DNA from: Saprospiraceae bacterium
GTDB lineage: Bacteria > Bacteroidota > Bacteroidia > Chitinophagales > Saprospiraceae
Direction of reading: 5' to 3'
Assembly: GCA_947441325.1 (NCBI GenBank)
Contig: CANETR010000018.1
Span: 1-11,548, forward strand
DNA: 11,548 bases
In this document: one piece after another, positions 1 to 7,449 of the stretch
How positions within the stretch are numbered: position 1 is the stretch's first letter
How the letters are laid out: each line of letters begins with the position of its first letter
The notes under the pieces: generated by a model
Databases searched by the model: none
Seen by the model: only the letters and a program-made list of their open reading frames with translations
What the model was told of the DNA's origin: nothing
Made by a program: the position numbers and the translations under genes

Positions 1-1
1 A

Positions 2-3000
2 GTTGAGCATTTGTCAGGATTTACCGAATTTTCAAATTTTTCAAGAGCTTTGTTTTATCAGTTCAATGATTTGGCATCGGCAGTACATTTGAAGGTTATC
101 GGCTTTGTAAGTAAAGAATTTGATCCTATCTATCAGCAGTTTTTACCAAGACATGAAACAATTTTCAGTGTTTTTGCCCAACAGGTTCAATCTCTTTTGG
201 GTAACATTCGAAAAAATGATAAAATCGGTGCGCAGGTTTTGGAAATTTCTCAATCGCAAACCGAGCTGAGGAAACTATCGCAGATTGCACTTAAAACCAA
301 AAATGGTGTAATAATTGCCGATGCCTTTGGCCGTATCGATTGGGTAAATGAGGCCTTTGAAAATATTACGGGATTTTCTCTTGAAGAGGTAAAAGGTAAA
401 AAACCCAAAGAATTTTTACAAGGAAAAGATACAGATAAGGTTGCACTTGAAAAGTTGAAATATGCTTTAGACAACAAAGAGTATGTCGAAGTAATTGTCA
501 CCAACTACAAAAAGAATGGTGAAAAATACTACAATGCACTTCAGATAAATCCCATATTCGATGAATTTGGAAAGCATCAGAGTTTTGTGGCCTTGCAAAG
601 AGATATCACTGCCGAAATCATTGCCAAAAACGAGTTACTGAATGTCAACGAGCGCTTCGAGATTATTGCCGAGAAATCCCATATCGGGATTTGGGAAATG
701 GATTATATCAGGAATAAATCAACCTGGAATAATGAATTACTGAATCAGTACGGTACAAACGACAAAGAAATGAGTACCGAACCGCTTAGACATCTTATTG
801 GGTACATGCATCCTGAAGATAAGGATGCTGTCGTTGAAAAAACATACAACTTTATCGCTTCGGGAGGAGATATCATTGAATTTGAATTCAGAATTATTCA
901 TGGACTCAACAAAGAAATAAGAATCCTGAAAGCACTGATCATTGCCGAACGCGATGCAGATAAAAAAGTGAACAAACTGATTGGCACAAACATAGATATT
1001 ACCGAGAAAAAATTACAAGAAAAAACACTTGAAAATTACCTGAAACAACAGGAACTGCTTGCTGAAATATCTCTTGAAATTAATATCTCAGCAAGTTTGA
1101 ATGAACGTATCAATTTTATCTTAAATAAAATGCTCATTCATACAGAGGCAAGCAGGGTATATATTTTTGAAAATATTGACAATGGCAGAGCCTGTTCAAA
1201 TACATATGAGATCTGTAGACCAGACATTTCGCCTTTAATTGGCGAACAAAAATATGTAAGTTACATTGATGATATTGCTTTTATGAAAAATGCAATGCTT
1301 GAAAATGGCAGCCTTTATACGGAAGATATTTCTATTTTTCCCCTTGAAATCAGAGAGGTATTCGAAGCGCAAAATATCAAATCGATTATTATCTATCCGC
1401 TTTTTGTTAAAGCCGAGTTTTTTGGTTTTGTGGGCGTTGATGAGTGCAATGAAAATAGAAAATGGACTAAGAGTGAAATTGAATTGCTACGTGCGGTTTC
1501 GGGTATAATTTCTACGGCTTATGAAAGAGACCTTTCGGAGAAAAACCTTATTGCCAGCGAAAAGAAGTATCGAAATATTATCGATAATATGAACCTCGGA
1601 CTTGTTGAAGTGGATAATGAAAATTCAATTATATATGGCAACCGAAAGTTTTATGAACTTAGTCAGGTGCAGGATCCGGGTCTTTTAATCTTTAACAAAA
1701 GAAGTGAGACTGTACTAATTGATTTAAAAAAGGAAGATAAAATATCTTATTTCAACAAGTTAGATAATAATACTTATGAAATAGGTTTACCTAAATCAGA
1801 AACTGAAACAATTGATTTGCTCGTCAGTTTTGCCGATTCTCTCGATCAAAATGAAGAAAAAACCGGATCGGTAAGTGTATTTTTGGATATTACAAGAGTA
1901 AAACAGCTACAGAAAAATCTAGAAAATGCATTAGAAGAACGCGATATTTTTCTTTCGAAATCTACTGTTCTCAGAAATTTCTATGAAAATGTACTCAATA
2001 ATCTGCCTTCTGAGGTAATTGTGCTTAATCCTGATTTTCAGATTACTTTTTCAAATCAACATTTTCACCGAAAGGAAAAATTTTGGAGAAATATCAATGG
2101 CAAATCTTTGTATGAACTCGATACCAAAGAATTTTCGGCTCAGTACCGTTTCGACCTGCTTATAACTAAAATTAATGAAGCTATCCTCTCAGAAAAATTA
2201 CTTCAATTTGAGGAGGTTTTCATAATTGATGAAATTGAGCATTATACGCTTAAAAGCATTTTACCAGTCTATAATGCATCGAATTTGCTTGAAAATGTAA
2301 TTGTGATTGGTATCGACATTACAGAAATTAAAAATATAGAAAAGAACATCTTACAGAAAAATGAGGAACTGAAAAAAATAAATTCCGAGCTTGATAATTT
2401 TGTGTACAGTGTTTCGCATGACCTCAGGTCGCCATTATTATCTGTAAAGGGGATTCTATCGCTTATATTCAAAACAGCACAATTAGAGCCAAAAGTCGAT
2501 AACTATCTGAAAATGGCCGAAAAATCTATTCTTCGTTTGGATGAAACTATTCTTGAAATTTTGGAATATTCCAGAAATGCGCGACTAGGCTTGAAATTCG
2601 ATGAGGTTTATCTTTCAGATATGGTTTCTGAAATCTACGATGATATTAAATATTCAAATACACAAAAGATTCGCTTCAGTACTCAAATTGAATTTGATGG
2701 CTATATCATTACCGATAGGGCGCGTCTCAATACTGTTTTGAAAAATGTAATTGGGAATGCCTTTAAATATTTGAAAAAAGATGAAGAATCAACTGTTCAG
2801 TTCAAAGCCTATAAAGAAAATGGCAACCTTTTGATAGAAGTTAGAGATAATGGTGAAGGAATTTCGGAAGAACATCTTTCTAAGATATTTGATATGTTTT
2901 ACCGAGCTTCAAATACCAGTGCTGGTACTGGCTTGGGATTGTATATCTGTAAGGAAATTCTAAACAAAATGAACGGTGAAATCAAGGTTAGTTCTGTTAA

Positions 3001-3061
3001 AAATGAGGGAACTACCGTATTTATTAAAATTCCATTAGAAGAAAATATAAACGCTTTATGA
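2..3061 (+). CDS. Multi-sensor (GAF/PAS) histidine kinase, 5' end outside the window
   Basis: This is a sensor histidine kinase that autophosphorylates on His and passes phosphate to a receiver. The frame is open to the left edge; the TTG at 11 is only the first start-like codon. The first ~65 residues read like the tail of a GAF domain, so the true start lies upstream. Numbering from TTG, the domains are: PAS about 88-200, PAS about 213-335 with a PAC-like end, GAF about 345-505, PAS about 517-630, PAS about 655-775, a short coiled linker, HisKA with the H-box SVSHDLRSPL (His803), and HATPase_c with N-box N912/N916, G1 box DNGEG (946-950) and G2 box GTGLGL (972-977). All catalytic boxes look intact. 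I see no membrane segment, so the visible part is probably cytoplasmic. No ligand can be assigned. The stop overlaps the next gene's start as ATGA, which implies translational coupling with the response regulator, its likely partner. The kinase call is very secure; the exact PAS borders are approximate. Confidence 0.95.
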   Translation, partial: VEHLSGFTEFSNFSRALFYQFNDLASAVHLKVIGFVSKEFDPIYQQFLPRHETIFSVFAQQVQSLLGNIRKNDKIGAQVLEISQSQTELRKLSQIALKTKNGVIIADAFGRIDWVNEAFENITGFSLEEVKGKKPKEFLQGKDTDKVALEKLKYALDNKEYVEVIVTNYKKNGEKYYNALQINPIFDEFGKHQSFVALQRDITAEIIAKNELLNVNERFEIIAEKSHIGIWEMDYIRNKSTWNNELLNQYGTNDKEMSTEPLRHLIGYMHPEDKDAVVEKTYNFIASGGDIIEFEFRIIHGLNKEIRILKALIIAERDADKKVNKLIGTNIDITEKKLQEKTLENYLKQQELLAEISLEINISASLNERINFILNKMLIHTEASRVYIFENIDNGRACSNTYEICRPDISPLIGEQKYVSYIDDIAFMKNAMLENGSLYTEDISIFPLEIREVFEAQNIKSIIIYPLFVKAEFFGFVGVDECNENRKWTKSEIELLRAVSGIISTAYERDLSEKNLIASEKKYRNIIDNMNLGLVEVDNENSIIYGNRKFYELSQVQDPGLLIFNKRSETVLIDLKKEDKISYFNKLDNNTYEIGLPKSETETIDLLVSFADSLDQNEEKTGSVSVFLDITRVKQLQKNLENALEERDIFLSKSTVLRNFYENVLNNLPSEVIVLNPDFQITFSNQHFHRKEKFWRNINGKSLYELDTKEFSAQYRFDLLITKINEAILSEKLLQFEEVFIIDEIEHYTLKSILPVYNASNLLENVIVIGIDITEIKNIEKNILQKNEELKKINSELDNFVYSVSHDLRSPLLSVKGILSLIFKTAQLEPKVDNYLKMAEKSILRLDETILEILEYSRNARLGLKFDEVYLSDMVSEIYDDIKYSNTQKIRFSTQIEFDGYIITDRARLNTVLKNVIGNAFKYLKKDEESTVQFKAYKENGNLLIEVRDNGEGISEEHLSKIFDMFYRASNTSAGTGLGLYICKEILNKMNGEIKVSSVKNEGTTVFIKIPLEENINAL

Positions 3062-3447
3062 AAAAATATTTGCTCATCGATGATGAAGAAATTTTCAATT
3101 TTATTCAATCAGAAGTAATACACTTGCATAACCAAAATAATGAGGTAGTGATGTATTCATCTGCCCACGAAGCTTTGGTTTATCTCAAAGAATTAATTGA
3201 TCAAAGTGCAGCACTGCCAGATTTTATTCTGCTTGATATAAGAATGCCAAATATGAGTGGCTTTGAATTTTTGGATGAGCTATTGAAATTTGAACTGCAG
3301 CTTTTTGTAAACACAAAAATTTATCTGCTGTCTTCCTCAATTGATGATCGAGATATTGAAAAATCGCAGAAGTATCCATTTGTAACGGGGTTTAAAGGAA
3401 AACCACTTTCAGAGGAGATTATAATTGAAATAAATAAAGCGGAGTAA
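3058..3447 (+). CDS. Single-domain response regulator (CheY-like receiver)
   Basis: This 129-aa protein is a receiver domain and nothing else. The acidic pocket is D8-D9, the phosphoacceptor is D60 in LLDIRMPNMSGFEF, the switch Ser is S92, and the conserved Lys is K115 in the GFKGKP motif. All signature residues are present, so it should be phosphorylatable. It has no DNA-binding or enzymatic output domain, so it would act as a phosphorelay intermediate or by protein contact. Its ATG lies inside the kinase stop (ATGA, 4-base overlap), which makes the upstream kinase the obvious donor. The last three sense codons (Lys-Ala-Glu) and the stop form the left arm of a hairpin. Confidence 0.95.
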   Translation: MKKYLLIDDEEIFNFIQSEVIHLHNQNNEVVMYSSAHEALVYLKELIDQSAALPDFILLDIRMPNMSGFEFLDELLKFELQLFVNTKIYLLSSSIDDRDIEKSQKYPFVTGFKGKPLSEEIIIEINKAE

Positions 3448-3466
3448 AATACTTCACTCCGCTTTA
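3435..3466. terminator. Bidirectional hairpin between convergent genes, overlapping the regulator's stop
   Basis: An 11-base perfect inverted repeat, TAAAGCGGAGT (3435-3445) and ACTCCGCTTTA (3456-3466), with a 10-base loop. The left arm covers the last codons and the first base of the stop codon of the response regulator. It sits between two convergent genes, so it could end transcription from both sides. The T-run after the stem is short, so efficiency is uncertain. Confidence 0.7.
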
Positions 3467-3488
3467 AATGCATTATTTACATAGTGCA

Positions 3489-4643
3489 CTAGCGTACTAT
3501 TTTGAATACCGATTCAGTTTTACCCTTAACCTGAACGCTTAAAAAGTAAAAGCCTTTATTTAGGTTAGTTAAGTCCAAATTATACTCGAAGCTCCCTGTT
3601 ATATCACTACGTTGAAGGGTTCGGCCACTTAGGTCCGTCAACATTATCGAAAATTCATCATTATTACTCGATTTCAAAATGGCAAAATCGGCATTTTGCT
3701 GAAGAAGAAGTGAAAATGCGTTTGAGCTTAGCTCCTCCATTCCCGATACAGTAGTCAATGAACAGTTCTGCTCATAACTGATTCCGCTGCTACCTAATAG
3801 CAATGTTTGAAATGTATTACCTGCCGCAGTGTCGGCTTTCAACTGATAGTCGAGCCAGGGTAGGAGATAGGTAAAAACAGTGTTCAATTGTACCGTTCTG
3901 CTAATAGTTGCAGCTGGTTGACAGGTCGCCTCTCCGGTTGAACAAAAGAAATTAGAATTGGCAAATTGACAATGGCTGGCTCCATCAATGGAAATGTAGG
4001 TCTTACAATTCGACGCCAATGAATCATACATCGGAATCTGGTGCTGTGCCGGCGGGGTAACACAGTCATTTACTCCAGCAAAAACAAGCGCTGGAATGGC
4101 CACATTTGTTGCAGCAGCAATCGATGGCGGATTAGTATTGGCAGCTGCCAAAGTTGCAATTGCTGTAATCGTTGTATCGTATTCTGCAGCTAGAAAAGCC
4201 GATCCTCCACCCATCGAATGTCCTAACACAGCTGAGGTTGCTGCAATTTTGCCAAAGAAAGGAGAAGATGCATTCAGGTTTTCGTCACGCATTTTTGAAA
4301 TCAAAAAAGCCAGGTCTCTACCAAAATTCCCGTGGTTTGGCGTTATAGCACCTTCGGTTGTTGGTAAAATCATAATATATCCCTGGGGGACAATGCCTTG
4401 CCAGACCAGGTCATAGGCCGAGACCGACATAACAAATCCATGTCCGAAAGCCAAGACAGGAAATTCACCTGCTGCAAGCGTCGTATTGGCTCCTGCACTT
4501 GTGGCCGGGTAATACACTTCGGCTGTTACATTTCTGTTAGAGCGGCTTGGGTCGCTAAAACTCAGTGTTCTCGAGCCTATGGGGAATTGCGCCATGAGAT
4601 TTATGGCAAGAAAAACTAAAATTAGCGTTGAAGATAATTTCAT
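3489..4643 (-). CDS. Secreted alpha/beta hydrolase (cutinase/PET-hydrolase-like) with T9SS sorting domain
   Basis: This 384-aa protein is an extracellular or surface-bound serine esterase. Residues 1-18 are a Sec signal peptide, with likely cleavage in LMA|QF. The hydrolase core spans about 25-275. The nucleophile elbow is GHSMGGG with Ser143, the acid is Asp193 in GVNDCVTPP, and the catalytic His is His224 in GASHCQFANSN. The oxyanion hole is probably the backbone of Phe70 (in GHGF) and Met144. The block PPAQHQIPMYDSL and the 31-residue Asp-His spacing resemble, from memory, leaf-branch cutinase and IsPETase. Extra cysteines (194, 213, 225, 234, 241, 294) could form disulfides. Residues about 310-384 form a type A T9SS C-terminal domain with the LTDLSGRTL and LNKGFYFLSV motifs and a final KIVR. 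Natural substrates could be polyesters, cutin-like material, triglycerides or other esters; activity on PET is not shown. It stands alone on the - strand. A chlorophyllase/dienelactone-hydrolase-type esterase is the alternative reading. Confidence 0.85.
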   Translation of the reverse strand: MKLSSTLILVFLAINLMAQFPIGSRTLSFSDPSRSNRNVTAEVYYPATSAGANTTLAAGEFPVLAFGHGFVMSVSAYDLVWQGIVPQGYIMILPTTEGAITPNHGNFGRDLAFLISKMRDENLNASSPFFGKIAATSAVLGHSMGGGSAFLAAEYDTTITAIATLAAANTNPPSIAAATNVAIPALVFAGVNDCVTPPAQHQIPMYDSLASNCKTYISIDGASHCQFANSNFFCSTGEATCQPAATISRTVQLNTVFTYLLPWLDYQLKADTAAGNTFQTLLLGSSGISYEQNCSLTTVSGMEELSSNAFSLLLQQNADFAILKSSNNDEFSIMLTDLSGRTLQRSDITGSFEYNLDLTNLNKGFYFLSVQVKGKTESVFKIVR

Positions 4644-4676
4644 AAGTTTTGATTTTGTAGCGCTTAAATATATTTA

Positions 4677-4684
4677 CAAATATA
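4677..4684 (-). promoter_or_regulatory. Possible -7 element for the secreted hydrolase gene
   Basis: On the - strand this reads TATATTTG, an exact match to the Bacteroidota -7 pattern TAnnTTTG, about 34 bases upstream of the hydrolase ATG. No TTG lies at the usual 19-21 base distance upstream; the nearest is 28 bases away, so the match is only partial. Confidence 0.4.
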
Positions 4685-4710
4685 ACCCTTAATTTAAAAA
4701 TTTCTAAGTA

Positions 4711-4725
4711 TTCAAAAATTTTGAA
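4711..4725. repeat. 15-base AT-rich palindrome
   Basis: TTCAAAA-A-TTTTGAA is a perfect palindrome with a one-base centre. It lies just past the M24 gene's stop and upstream of the hydrolase promoter region. It could be an operator or a weak terminator remnant. In AT-rich DNA it could also be chance. Confidence 0.35.
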
Positions 4726-4728
4726 GTC

Positions 4729-5403
4729 TTACCTTAACAGCTGCTCATAAAAACCCCCGAAGCTTTCTGTTTTATCCACTAGGTGAATTTCATAAATCCA
4801 GAATCTTTCATTCCCCATTTTATCCGGCTCGCTCATGAGATGATTGTTATCTGGATGAATATAATTCAGTGTATCTTCACCCTGAATCCGTTCATGTGGA
4901 AATCTCCCAATTAGATGCCCACAATGAATATGACCAAATTTCCATCCGAGTTTTTCGGCAAGCTCGCAGGTGAATCTGTAAAAATCAGCTGCAATTAGTC
5001 CCTTTCGGTTTTTTTTATAAAATTCATAACCTTCATTCCAGGCAATTTCAACATCTTCTTTCATTTTCAGCATCTGAGTATTTTTCCCCAAAACATAGGT
5101 TCTACCCAAGTCGGCTTCCCATTCCTCGAAAACAGGACCAAAATCTAGAAAAAGAATATCCTCCTCTTGTATAATCAAATCCGCTGGGTTTTCTCGGTAA
5201 GGAAAAATCGTGTTTTTGCCTGCTCGTACAATTCTTTTATGCCAGTATTTTTCAATGCCGAACATTTCTTTTGCCAGTTCAAAAATTTCCGTATTGAGTT
5301 TGTTTTCAGATTTTCCGGCTTGAATTAGTCCGCGATTTTCAATCTCATTAAAAAGTTGAATAGCAAGTTCTTCAGCATTTATAAGCGATTCGACGTTGTT
5401 CAT
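4729..5403 (-). CDS. M24-family metallopeptidase-like protein (pita-bread fold, stand-alone)
   Basis: This 224-aa protein is the catalytic domain of the methionine aminopeptidase/Xaa-Pro dipeptidase family without the N-terminal creatinase-type domain. Candidate metal ligands follow the family order: Asp87 (LFLDFGP), Asp98 (EADLGRTY, the usual 11-residue step), His163 (CGHLIG), Glu205 (IYEIHL) and Glu220 near the C-terminus (GFYEQLL). A second conserved-type His is His170 in RFPHE. The dinuclear metal site therefore looks complete and peptidase activity is plausible. The 'GHxIG' and 'PHE' pattern matches family M24, but the protein is too divergent to choose between aminopeptidase and dipeptidase. 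It is the last gene of a three-gene unit and its ATG overlaps the stop of the DUF1643 gene (ATGA). I infer a cytoplasmic location since no signal peptide is seen. Confidence 0.85.
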   Translation of the reverse strand: MNNVESLINAEELAIQLFNEIENRGLIQAGKSENKLNTEIFELAKEMFGIEKYWHKRIVRAGKNTIFPYRENPADLIIQEEDILFLDFGPVFEEWEADLGRTYVLGKNTQMLKMKEDVEIAWNEGYEFYKKNRKGLIAADFYRFTCELAEKLGWKFGHIHCGHLIGRFPHERIQGEDTLNYIHPDNNHLMSEPDKMGNERFWIYEIHLVDKTESFGGFYEQLLR

Positions 5404-5921
5404 TTTAATAGATTTTTTTGATAAGTTTCGATATCGAATTTTTCTATTTCGGCAGTTTCCGACAAGTAAAGCGGATGATGCGGATGTCCGACTTTACTTA
5501 CTTTGCCAATATTTATCCAGTTTGGGTTATGTGCTTTTGACAGTTCGATGATATCAAAAAGGCAGCAACTCAAAAATTTGCGACTTTCAATAAGATTTCC
5601 CCAGGCAGCCCAAATTGTTGCTGTTTCGCAAGATTTTAAAATTGCCTTGATGTTTTTTAAATTTGCTTTATGCAAATTAACATCTGGGATGCTGTGAATG
5701 TTTTTGGGATTGGTCGCCCTTTGTGGATAGAGATTTAGCATAATCCAGCTGTCGAAACCTTTTAATGTAGCCTGACGATGCACCGATTTTAGGGTGTTGT
5801 CTAAACTGTCAGGCGCTGCAGTGCTTGGATTAACCCCTATGCAGAATAGTGGTTTTTGTCCTTCGGTTCCAAGAACAAATCGGGCGCTATTGTCTTTGTT
5901 GGTTTTGTAAATCCAGGTCAT
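5400..5921 (-). CDS. DUF1643 domain-containing protein
   Basis: This 173-aa protein, from the start I prefer, matches the DUF1643 pattern. Residues 27-35 are CIGVNPSTA, then DNT at 41-43, MLNLYPQRATNP at 61-72, WAAWGN at 94-99, and GHPHHPLYL near 145-153. The biochemical role of this family is unknown. It is often small, cytoplasmic and found in accessory regions. The longest frame starts at 5951 (10 more residues, MGAGIYCISV), but that would run 25 bases into the HxlR gene. The ATG at 5921 falls 5 bases after the HxlR stop and gives the family's expected N-terminus, so I chose it. Its stop overlaps the M24 start by 4 bases. The spacing strongly suggests co-transcription with HxlR and M24. 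Confidence 0.85.
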   Translation of the reverse strand: MTWIYKTNKDNSARFVLGTEGQKPLFCIGVNPSTAAPDSLDNTLKSVHRQATLKGFDSWIMLNLYPQRATNPKNIHSIPDVNLHKANLKNIKAILKSCETATIWAAWGNLIESRKFLSCCLFDIIELSKAHNPNWINIGKVSKVGHPHHPLYLSETAEIEKFDIETYQKNLLK

Positions 5922-5926
5922 AACGC

Positions 5927-6253
5927 TTATGCAATAAATTCCTGCCCCCATTTGTAGAGCGACTCAATGCTGGGTAATAATTTTTTTCCTTTTTCGGTTA
6001 GTGTGTATTCAACCATAGGAGGAACTGTTGCAAATATTTCCCTGTTTAGTATTCCATTGGCTTCCATGTTTTTCAATTCTTTAACCAACATTCTGGTATT
6101 GATTCCTTCAATACTTCTTTCCAATTCTTTAAAACGCATTTTGCCTTTCGATAAGATATAAATAATCGGCATGGCCCATTTTCCGCCTATAATGTCTAAT
6201 ACATCCTTTAGTGAACACTTATGTTCAGAAATTTTTGCATTTTTATTTTTCAT
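5927..6253 (-). CDS. HxlR-family winged-helix transcriptional regulator
   Basis: This 108-aa DNA-binding protein has the HxlR layout: DVLDIIGGKWAMPIIYIL near the start, a helix-turn-helix about residues 38-65 with RFKELERSIEGINTRML, and a wing about 70-85 ending in VEYTLTEKGKKL. Family members bind as dimers, usually as repressors. The only cysteine is Cys13 in EHKCSL. It lies at the N-terminal position that in YodB, HypR and QorR senses quinones, aldehydes or oxidants (family knowledge); sensing here is inferred. The gene is divergent from an Old Yellow Enzyme homologue, a classic target type for such regulators. It is the first gene of the HxlR-DUF1643-M24 unit, so it would probably also control its own operon. 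Confidence 0.93.
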   Translation of the reverse strand: MKNKNAKISEHKCSLKDVLDIIGGKWAMPIIYILSKGKMRFKELERSIEGINTRMLVKELKNMEANGILNREIFATVPPMVEYTLTEKGKKLLPSIESLYKWGQEFIA

Positions 6254-6290
6254 AATCTATTGAATATTAGCATAGCTTTAAATTGTGTTA

Positions 6291-6309
6291 TTACTATACA
6301 ATTAAGTAA
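6291..6309. promoter_or_regulatory. Possible secondary HxlR operator (TTACT-N9-AGTAA)
   Basis: An imperfectly spaced inverted repeat with arms TTACT (6291-6295) and AGTAA (6305-6309), directly beside a better repeat with the same half-site. Shared half-sites in a divergent HxlR spacer suggest regulator binding. Without footprint data this is a guess. Confidence 0.35.
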
Positions 6310-6310
6310 C

Positions 6311-6324
6311 TACTTGCAAAAGTA
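6311..6324. promoter_or_regulatory. Putative HxlR operator TACTT-N4-AAGTA
   Basis: TACTTGCAAAAGTA is a perfect 5-base inverted repeat with a GCAA spacer. It resembles the YodB-type box (TACT-N7-AGTA) known for HxlR regulators, with a spacer one base shorter. It contains the TTG (6314-6316) that fits as the -33 element of the rightward promoter. Read on the - strand it contains TACTTTTG (6324-6317), a perfect TAnnTTTG -7 match facing the HxlR operon. Binding here could repress both directions. Confidence 0.55.
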
Positions 6325-6344
6325 AAGTAATGGAAGTAAATTTG
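6314..6344 (+). promoter_or_regulatory. Bacteroidota-type promoter for the OYE reductase gene
   Basis: TTG at 6314-6316, a 20-base spacer, then TAAATTTG at 6337-6344. This matches TTG-N19-21-TAnnTTTG exactly. The predicted transcript starts roughly 20 bases before the ATG at 6373. The -33 element lies inside the inverted repeat at 6311-6324, so a bound repressor would block it. Confidence 0.65.
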
Positions 6345-6372
6345 CATCACAAACATTTAAAAAAATAATAAA

Positions 6373-7449
6373 ATGAAATTACTTGAAAAAATAAGTTTGG
6401 GTAAAAATACCCTTAAAAATAGCATGGCAATGGCACCGATGACCCGTTCTCGTGCCAGTTTTCATGGAGTGCTTAGCGATTCTACAGTTTTGTACTATAA
6501 ACAACGTTCAAGTGCAGGTTTAATCGTCAGTGAAGCCATTAACATTTCAAAACAAGGCACAGGCAGCCCACTTACACCTGGTATTTACACTCAGGAGCAA
6601 ATTGATGCCTGGAAAAAAGTAACCAAAGCAGTTCACGATAATGACGGTTTGATTTATGCCCAGTTATGGCATACAGGAAGGGTAGGACATAGCTTGGTTA
6701 AAAATGGCGAATTACCTGTAGCTCCATCTGCTATTGCAATTAGCGGACAACAACACTTTACAATGGAAGGCATGAAAGATTATGAAACGCCTAAAGCTTT
6801 AACTTCCGAAGAAATAGTACAAATTATTCAGGATTATAAACAGGCTGCTTTAAATGCCATAGAAGCTGGATTTGACGGAGTGGAACTCCATGCAGCATTT
6901 GGTTATTTACCCAATCAGTTTTTAGCGGACAGTTCCAATAATCGTACAGACAAATATGGTGGAAGCATTGAAAACCGCAATCGTTTCGTTTTGGAAGTCA
7001 TGCAGGAAATGGTAAATGCCCTTGGTGCGGATAAAGTTGCAATAAGAATTTCACCAACAAGTATTTATAATAATATTGTTCATCAAAATCCTCTTGAGCA
7101 ATTTACTTTGCTGTTAGATGAACTGAATAAAATGCCCCTGTCTTACGTTCACATAATGAAAGTACCTTTTCCGGCAGATAAATTTCCACATTACCCTACA
7201 GATGCGGTTGAAACATTCGGAAAATTATCCAAGCATCCGGTAATGGCAAATTGCGGATACAACCGCGAAACAGGAGAGGCCGAATTGCAAAAAGGAATTG
7301 CAAAAATGATTTCTTATGGCACCTTGTTTTTGGCAAATCCCGATCTGCCCAAACGTTTCGAATTGAATGCCGAATTAAATGAAGCTGACAGGGCTACTAT
7401 GTATGGTGGTCAGGATAAAGGCTATATAGATTATCCATTTCTAGCATAA
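6373..7449 (+). CDS. Old Yellow Enzyme family NADH:flavin oxidoreductase / alkene reductase
   Basis: This 358-aa protein is a full-length TIM-barrel FMN enzyme that reduces activated C=C bonds with NAD(P)H and often serves in electrophile or nitro-compound detoxification. Visible signatures are APMTRSRA (21-28, FMN-contacting Thr24), AQLWHTGRVGH (96-106, Gln97), KYGGSIENRNRF (194-205), Arg225 in VAIRISP, and LFLANPDLPKRF (318-329). The active-site His173 and the proton-donor-type Tyr178 are present in ELHAAFGYLPNQF. Two positions are unusual. Phe176 stands where OYEs normally have Asn or His as the second substrate-binding residue, and Thr317 stands where many have the FMN-phosphate Arg (GRxF). 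Flavin binding and substrate range may therefore differ. It is divergent from the HxlR gene with a shared operator candidate, and is likely induced when that regulator is modified. Confidence 0.93.
   Translation: MKLLEKISLGKNTLKNSMAMAPMTRSRASFHGVLSDSTVLYYKQRSSAGLIVSEAINISKQGTGSPLTPGIYTQEQIDAWKKVTKAVHDNDGLIYAQLWHTGRVGHSLVKNGELPVAPSAIAISGQQHFTMEGMKDYETPKALTSEEIVQIIQDYKQAALNAIEAGFDGVELHAAFGYLPNQFLADSSNNRTDKYGGSIENRNRFVLEVMQEMVNALGADKVAIRISPTSIYNNIVHQNPLEQFTLLLDELNKMPLSYVHIMKVPFPADKFPHYPTDAVETFGKLSKHPVMANCGYNRETGEAELQKGIAKMISYGTLFLANPDLPKRFELNAELNEADRATMYGGQDKGYIDYPFLA

Noticed and set aside
380..440. GKKPKEFLQGKDTD in the first PAS domain resembles the LOV photosensor core
   Set aside because: LOV domains need the flavin-binding Cys in GRNCRFLQ. 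Here Pro takes that place, as in ordinary PAS domains, so no blue-light sensing is claimed.
4096..4619. Two + strand open frames opposite the secreted hydrolase gene
   Set aside because: They are antisense to a gene with intact signal peptide, catalytic triad and sorting domain. No family features are visible.
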